The notes below the pieces were generated by a model. That model saw only the letters and a program-made list of their open reading frames with translations. It had not been told where the DNA came from and made no database searches. The translations under genes were made by a program, and so were the position numbers. From Bifidobacteriaceae bacterium (GTDB lineage Bacteria > Actinomycetota > Actinomycetes > Actinomycetales > WQXJ01), in the NCBI GenBank assembly GCA_031261885.1, contig JAISIU010000130.1, positions 1 to 9,205 of the forward strand: a stretch of 9,205 bases of DNA. The letters run 5' to 3'. This document shows, piece after piece, positions 5,000 through 9,205 of the stretch (position 1 is the first letter of the stretch; each line of letters begins with the position of its first letter).

Positions 5000-6568
5000 G
5001 TGTTCAACTCGCTTTCCGACCGGCTGACCGCCACCTTCAAGAAGCTGCGCGGCAAGGGCCGCCTGTCCCCGGCCGACATCGACGGCACGATCCGTGAGAT
5101 CCGCCGCGCCCTGCTGGACGCCGACGTCGCCCTGCCCGTGGTCAGGGAGTTCGCGGCCCGGATCCGCGAGCGGGCCCTCGGCGTCGAGGTGTCCAAGGCG
5201 TTGAACCCGGCGCAGCAGGTCATCAAGATCGTGCACTCGGAGCTCGTCGAGGTGCTGGGCGGGGAATCGCGCGAGCTGAACTTCGCGAAACGGCCGCCCA
5301 CGGTGATCCTGCTGGCCGGCCTCCAGGGCGCCGGCAAGACCACGCTGGCCGGCAAGCTTGGGTATTGGCTCAAGGACCAGGGGCACACGCCGCTGCTCGT
5401 CGCGGCCGACCTTCAACGGCCCGGCGCCGTCAACCAGCTGCGCATCGTCGGCGAGGGCGCGGGCGTGCCTGTGTTCGCGCCCCAGCCCGGTGACGGCACG
5501 GGCGACCCGGTCCAGGTGGCCCGCGACGGCGTCGCGGAGGCCCAGGCCAAGCTCTACGACACGGTCGTCATCGACACGGCCGGCCGCCTCGGCATCGACG
5601 ACGGCCTGATGCGCCAGGCCGCGGACATCCGCGAGGCCACCAGCCCGGACGAGATCCTGTTCGTCATCGACGCGATGATCGGCCAGGACGCGGTCACCAC
5701 GGCCAACGCCTTCCTCGAGGGCGTCGGGTTCACGGGCGTGGTCCTGTCCAAGCTGGACGGTGACGCCCGCGGCGGCGCGGCCCTGTCCGTCTCCTCGGTG
5801 ACGGGCCGGCCCATCCTGTTCGCCTCGACGGGCGAGAAGGTGACGGACTTCGAGCGGTTCCACCCGGACCGCATGGCCTCGCGCATCCTCGACCTCGGCG
5901 ACATGATGACGCTGATCGAGCAGGCCGAACGCGTCTTCGACGAGGACCAGGCCAAGGAGATGGCCTCGAAGCTGGCGGGCGAGTCGGAGTACACGTTCGA
6001 CGACTTCTTGAAGCAGCTGCACCAGGTCCGCAAGCTCGGGTCCATGCGCTCGCTCATCGGCATGATGCCGGGCGCGGGCAAGATCCGCGACCAGCTCGAC
6101 AACTTCGACGAGCACGAGGTGGACCGCATCGAGGCGATCATCAACTCGATGACCCCGGCGGAGCGGGCGGACCCGAAGATCCTGAACGGCTCGCGCCGCA
6201 GCCGCATCGCGCGCGGCTCCGGCACCACGGTGACCGAGGTCAACGGCCTGGTGCAACGGTTCGACCAGGCCAAGACCATGATGCGGTCCGTGGCGCACGG
6301 CCGCACGCCGTTCCCGGGCATGGGCGGCAAGAAGTCGAAGGGCCGCATGCAGGCGCCGGCCAAGAAGGGCCGGGGCAAGAAGTCGAAGTCCGGCAACCCG
6401 GCCAAGCGGGCCGCCGAGGAACGGGCCCTGCTCGAGGGCGGTTCGGCGCAAACGCCGGCGGCGTCCAAGGCCGGGGCCGCGTTCGGCGTGGGCGGGCAGG
6501 GCGGCGGCCAGTTCGACCCGTCGCAGTTCAAGATCCCGAGCGGCCTGGGCGGCCTCTTCGGCCGCTGA
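5000..6568 (+). CDS. ffh: Ffh, signal recognition particle protein (SRP54)
   Basis: This 522-residue SRP54 GTPase binds 4.5S/SRP RNA and signal sequences on ribosomes and docks with FtsY. The N domain spans about 1-95 (MFNSLSDRLTATFKKLRGKG start, ADVALPVV). G-domain motifs are P-loop GLQGAGKTT (107-115), DLQRPGAVNQL (137-147), DTAGRL (192-197) and SKLDGDARGG (250-259). The M domain (about 325-435) holds the methionine-rich GSMRSLIGMMPGAGK and the RNA-binding segment RRSRIARGSGTTVTEVN. A Lys/Gly-rich tail follows, ending GLGGLFGR, as in other actinobacteria. The GTG start is chosen for the TAGACT box 7 bases upstream and for the family-like N-terminus. All key residues are present. In many actinobacteria rpsP follows ffh; here a convergent mcrBC pair does. 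Confidence 0.98.
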   Translation: MFNSLSDRLTATFKKLRGKGRLSPADIDGTIREIRRALLDADVALPVVREFAARIRERALGVEVSKALNPAQQVIKIVHSELVEVLGGESRELNFAKRPPTVILLAGLQGAGKTTLAGKLGYWLKDQGHTPLLVAADLQRPGAVNQLRIVGEGAGVPVFAPQPGDGTGDPVQVARDGVAEAQAKLYDTVVIDTAGRLGIDDGLMRQAADIREATSPDEILFVIDAMIGQDAVTTANAFLEGVGFTGVVLSKLDGDARGGAALSVSSVTGRPILFASTGEKVTDFERFHPDRMASRILDLGDMMTLIEQAERVFDEDQAKEMASKLAGESEYTFDDFLKQLHQVRKLGSMRSLIGMMPGAGKIRDQLDNFDEHEVDRIEAIINSMTPAERADPKILNGSRRSRIARGSGTTVTEVNGLVQRFDQAKTMMRSVAHGRTPFPGMGGKKSKGRMQAPAKKGRGKKSKSGNPAKRAAEERALLEGGSAQTPAASKAGAAFGVGGQGGGQFDPSQFKIPSGLGGLFGR

Positions 6569-6582
6569 CCCCCCCGCACGGC

Positions 6583-6596
6583 GTGCCCGATGCCGG
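6583..6596 (+). repeat. 14-mer GTGCCCGATGCCGG, 14 bp after the ffh stop
   Basis: Exact copy of the 14-mer also found at 3110, 3143 and 6763. A short stem, GCACG-G-CGTGC (6575-6585), abuts and partly overlaps its left end. As with the degenerate copy after amtB, it comes within about 15 bp of a stop codon on the coding strand. It could contribute to 3'-end processing, or be an interspersed repeat tolerated between genes. Confidence 0.7.
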
Positions 6597-6626
6597 CGGG
6601 TTGCGTTGTGCTTGAACCCTCACCCC

Positions 6627-6718
6627 GGCTTGTCGAGCGTTTTGGCTCTACTGGACCCCTCGGGACAGCCATGAGGCTCGACAAGCTCCGGGACCACGAC
6701 CAAAAGGCTCGACAAGCC
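6627..6718. repeat. Inverted repeat with three GCTTGTCGAGC cores between convergent ffh and mcrC
   Basis: GGCTTGTCGAGCGTTTTGG (6627-6645) and CCAAAAGGCTCGACAAGCC (6700-6718) are complementary over 19 bp with one mismatch, around a 54-nt loop. A third core, GGCTCGACAAGC (6675-6686), lies inside in the same orientation as the right arm. The core followed by CTCCGGGACC resembles the TTCGACAAGCTCAGGG-type interspersed repeats common in high-GC bacteria. In RNA the arms would form a strong stem in either direction, so the element could act as a two-way transcription stop between the convergent genes. There is no obvious T-run. Confidence 0.7.
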
Positions 6719-6762
6719 CCACTCGCGTGGGTGCGTTGGGGGACCGGGGTAGCCCGGCGGGG

Positions 6763-6776
6763 GTGCCCGATGCCGG
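6763..6776 (+). repeat. 14-mer GTGCCCGATGCCGG, downstream of the mcrC 3' end
   Basis: Fourth exact copy of the 14-mer, 27 bp beyond the mcrC stop on the opposite strand. With the copy at 6583 it brackets the GCTTGTCGAGC inverted repeat. The ffh-mcrC spacer (6569-6803, 235 bp) is largely made of these repeats; no gene is seen in it. Confidence 0.7.
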
Positions 6777-6803
6777 TCGGCTGGGTCAGGCGGGGACGGG
6801 TGG

Positions 6804-8114
6804 CTACGTGGTCGCTGCCTGGGCGATGTCTTTCATCTGCGCGAGGAGTCGGTCCGGTTCCTGCTTGACGTCGAGCCGGTGCAGGTGGATGCGGATCTCC
6901 GGTTTGGCGTCGCACACGCTGTCGCACACCCTGAGGTAGTCCGCGTGGCTGATTGACCCGGTGCCGTCGCTGTCTACGCCGTCGTCAACGTAAACCAGGT
7001 GCCCGTCCGTGAGCCCGAACCGGACGCAGTAGGCCAGCATCTGATAGAGGTCGGGGCTCGTGCCGTGGTCCTGGTCCCTGGACAGCTTGTACTTCGCGTC
7101 CCACACAGCCGCGACCTTGCCGCCGCGAACCAGCGCGACATCCGGCCGGACCTTGGCGGTCCCGTCCTCGTCGAAGGGCTCCGAATGCTGAGTGCTGATT
7201 TCCCCGGGCGCGCCGTGCAGCGCTTCTCGGATGGCGGTGCCGACGAAGTCCTCGAAAACCTTCGGCATATAGACGACGAAGCTCGCTACTCGCTCGCCGC
7301 CTTGTTTGAGCGTGAGTCCCAGGTGGCGTAGCACGAGTTCGGCGAGGCGCAGTGCTGGCTGGTAGGCGCGGTTGAGGCGTGTGGGCTGCCACCGCGGGAT
7401 CGGCTCGCCTGAGTGGAGTGGGACGGCGGCCGCCAACTGGCCGCCGAGCCGCCGCAGCCTGCGCGTCAGGCCTGGTCCCAGGTGCGGCACGCGCAGCAGA
7501 CGGCCGAGTGCTGTGCGGAGGATCCGGTTCTCCGGGGTGTTGGGCGTGTACTCGCGGTAATGGACCTCCAACGGCAGCGGGATGGTGAAGTGGCGTCTTA
7601 CCTGGTCAGACGCCCGCAGACGTCCGCGCATGTAGGGGAGAGCGTCATCTCGGTCCGTGTAGCCGCGCAACAGCCCGTGGGTCAATGCCCGCTCAGTCAA
7701 CATGGCGAACGTTTGGGCCACGGTCGGCCAGATGTCGTCGTCTTCGTCTCCGTGGACGTAGTTCGGCCGGAACCCCGGGTCGGCCGCGTAGGCCAGCATA
7801 AACAGGATGGAGCTGAAACGCGCCTTGGCGTGCACGATGACGTCGCATTCGCCGGGCTGGGTGGGACCGGCCGCGCTTGGGCTGGGGTGGGGTGCAAGGC
7901 CCAGGCAGCGGACCGCGCCGACCATGCCGGGGCGGGGGACCAGCTGAAACCAGGTCTGGCCGTCGGCGTGACCTGGTTCCGGGTTGGCCCAGACCAGTTT
8001 GGTCGCGGCCAACCGGGCGGCCATGTCAGGGGAGAGCGCCAAAGAGCGGCCGGTGCGGTCGTTCTCGTCGAGCACCTCCGGGGTGATCGGGTCGCCGATT
8101 CTTCTGCCCGTCAT
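6804..8114 (-). CDS. mcrC: McrC-type PD-(D/E)xK nuclease subunit of a modification-dependent restriction system
   Basis: In the McrBC class, McrC supplies the nuclease that cuts DNA carrying modified cytosine after GTP-driven movement of McrB. This 436-residue protein shows the family's NTPENRILRTAL (192-203), YMRGRL (161-166), VFEDFV (286-291) and the catalytic core KVRPDVALV (D325) followed by VWDAKYK (D339, K341), then DLYQMLAYC (355-363). This is the standard PD-(D/E)xK layout with Asp in the D/E position. The N-terminal 130 residues are less conserved and include GDEDDD. It is longer than E. coli McrC (348). The ATG at 8114 is preceded by GAGGAAA (8128-8122) and lies 29 bp after the mcrB stop, so the two are probably co-transcribed and translated together. 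It is convergent with ffh. Confidence 0.9.
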   Translation of the reverse strand: MTGRRIGDPITPEVLDENDRTGRSLALSPDMAARLAATKLVWANPEPGHADGQTWFQLVPRPGMVGAVRCLGLAPHPSPSAAGPTQPGECDVIVHAKARFSSILFMLAYAADPGFRPNYVHGDEDDDIWPTVAQTFAMLTERALTHGLLRGYTDRDDALPYMRGRLRASDQVRRHFTIPLPLEVHYREYTPNTPENRILRTALGRLLRVPHLGPGLTRRLRRLGGQLAAAVPLHSGEPIPRWQPTRLNRAYQPALRLAELVLRHLGLTLKQGGERVASFVVYMPKVFEDFVGTAIREALHGAPGEISTQHSEPFDEDGTAKVRPDVALVRGGKVAAVWDAKYKLSRDQDHGTSPDLYQMLAYCVRFGLTDGHLVYVDDGVDSDGTGSISHADYLRVCDSVCDAKPEIRIHLHRLDVKQEPDRLLAQMKDIAQAATT

Positions 8115-8143
8115 GTCATTGTTTCCTCGCTCGGCCTGCCGGC

Positions 8144-9205
8144 TCAGTTGCCGGAGGCAGGGTCGGGGCTCGGCGTGGGCGTGCCACCCGGGGCGACTGT
8201 TCCGGCCCCGCTGCCGGCCGCGGCCTGATCAGCGGCGGTGCCGTCAGTGTGGTTCCCCTCGGCGGGCTGCTCCGTGGCGCCGCCGCTGGCTGGAGATTCA
8301 TGCCCGGCGCCGGTACCGTCGCCGTCGGTCTCGGCGGCCGGTTTCTCGGCGGTTAGCTTCACGCCCGCCTTCTTCGCGATGGTGTCCAGGGAGAACTGGT
8401 TCGCGACGTCGCCGTGCTCGTCGTCGTAGAACTCCTCAGCGAGCCGGGGCAGAATGTCGTATTTCCAGACGCGTTCCAGCTCTGTCGGCGTGGGCGCGCC
8501 GTCACTGGGCTTCTTCCGCATCAAGTAGGACGGCCCGATCCACAGGTCGCGCTTGTCCTCGCCGATCGCCTCGTTCAGGGCGTCGAGCAGCTTGGTGCGG
8601 TTGTCATCCTTGCCGTAGACGTTGGCGAGCAGGCCCTTTACGGGCTCGGTGCCGGGGTGCATCTCGACGAACGGGAAGCGGCGGCGGATGGCCGCGTCGA
8701 CGAGCGCGATCGACCGGTCCGCCGTGTTCATCGTGCCGATGAAGTACAGGTTCTTCGGCAGTGTGAGTTTCTCGTTCGAGTACTGCAATGTGACCGTTTC
8801 GCCGCGGTACTCGAGCAGGTAGTACAACTCGCCGAACACGCGTGCCAGGTCAGCGCGGTTGATCTCGTCGATGATGAGCACGTAGTTGTGTTCGGGGTGT
8901 TGGGCGGCCTGTTCCGCGATCCGGCGCAGTGGCCCCGCGTGGAGCGCGAACTCAACGGTCCCCTTGGCGGTGCCCTGACCGATCTTCGGCCGAATCCCCT
9001 CGACGATGTCCTCATAGGCGTACGAGGGATGGAACTGAACCAACTCCCAACACTCCGACGCGTCCGCGCCGCCGGCACTGTTTTGGCCCGCCCCGGCCTC
9101 GGCGTCCGCGTCCCCCGTGATGTGCTTGGCGAGCTCCCGTGCGAGGAACGTCTTTCCGGTCCCGGGCGGCCCGTACAGGATCATCTGCCCGCGCTCCCCG
9201 AGCAG
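8144..9205 (-). CDS. mcrB: McrB-type AAA+ GTPase subunit (N-terminal part outside window)
   Basis: The reading frame stays open to the window edge, giving the last 353 residues. McrB forms a ring that hydrolyses GTP and drives McrC. Visible motifs: Walker A GPPGTGKT (12-19); FHPSYAYEDIVEGIRP (about 58-73), typical of McrB; Walker B YVLIIDEINRADLARVFGEL (about 108-127); the McrB signature MNTADRS (159-165); and RRRFPF (174-179) with candidate Arg finger. The C-terminal helical part contains WKYDILPRLAEEFYDD. The domain that reads the modified base lies upstream and cannot be identified, so the target modification is unknown. An unusual low-complexity tail of about 64 residues, rich in Gly, Ala, Pro, Thr and Asp, follows the AAA+ module. 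The downstream partner is mcrC, 29 bp away. Confidence 0.92.
   Translation of the reverse strand: MLGERGQMILYGPPGTGKTFLARELAKHITGDADAEAGAGQNSAGGADASECWELVQFHPSYAYEDIVEGIRPKIGQGTAKGTVEFALHAGPLRRIAEQAAQHPEHNYVLIIDEINRADLARVFGELYYLLEYRGETVTLQYSNEKLTLPKNLYFIGTMNTADRSIALVDAAIRRRFPFVEMHPGTEPVKGLLANVYGKDDNRTKLLDALNEAIGEDKRDLWIGPSYLMRKKPSDGAPTPTELERVWKYDILPRLAEEFYDDEHGDVANQFSLDTIAKKAGVKLTAEKPAAETDGDGTGAGHESPASGGATEQPAEGNHTDGTAADQAAAGSGAGTVAPGGTPTPSPDPASGN

Noticed and set aside
4739..6451. 570-codon open frame on the minus strand opposite ffh and the glnD end
   Set aside because: High-GC shadow of ffh. The translation is dominated by Arg, Ala, Gly, His and Leu, shows no family motif, and ffh on the other strand is complete and canonical.
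6569..6803. SRP RNA or another structured RNA gene next to ffh
   Set aside because: No SRP RNA helix-8 pattern (GGAA tetraloop with the conserved internal loops) was found; the structure is explained by interspersed repeats.

Overview
The window comes from a high-GC actinobacterium. Evidence: codon third positions are almost all G or C, GTG starts are common, two promoters look leaderless, and the block ftsY - (HTH gene) - amtB - glnK - glnD - ffh is an actinobacterial arrangement. I cannot place it below that level with confidence.

Layout. 1-516 is the 3' part of ftsY (SRP receptor GTPase). 640-1215 encodes a small HTH DNA-binding protein with its own promoter (-35 TTGGCA, -10 TATGGT) and two perfect 7-bp-arm palindromes. 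This gene is flanked by a 14-bp direct repeat, one copy of which covers the ftsY stop codon. 1288-1325 looks like a GlnR operator centred at about -41.5 from the amtB GTG. It is followed by the nitrogen operon amtB (1348-2634), glnK (2736-3083) and glnD (3080-4954). ffh (5000-6568) follows 45 bp later with a TAGACT box that suggests a leaderless transcript. On the minus strand, convergent with ffh, lies a McrBC-type modification-dependent restriction system: mcrB (8144 to beyond the window end) and mcrC (6804-8114).

How the genes work together. AmtB takes up ammonium, GlnK (PII) binds and blocks it and carries the T-loop Tyr, and GlnD modifies and demodifies that Tyr. Two features of this module are unusual. 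AmtB has Glu in place of the first histidine of the pore twin-His pair. GlnD ends right after its HD domain, so it lacks the ACT domains that sense glutamine in the family, and it also carries an insertion in the HD active-site loop. FtsY and Ffh are partners in co-translational membrane targeting. McrB (AAA+ GTPase) and McrC (PD-(D/E)xK nuclease) form a separate defence unit.

Repeats. A 14-mer, GTGCCCGATGCCGG, occurs four times exactly (3110, 3143, 6583, 6763). Degenerate or inverted copies lie at 2641, 2699 and 4590. They sit in gene junctions, except the copy at 4590, which forms a hairpin inside glnD. A second family (core GCTTGTCGAGC) occurs three times between ffh and mcrC. No rRNA, tRNA, CRISPR array or insertion sequence was seen, and no non-coding stretch exceeds 300 bases.
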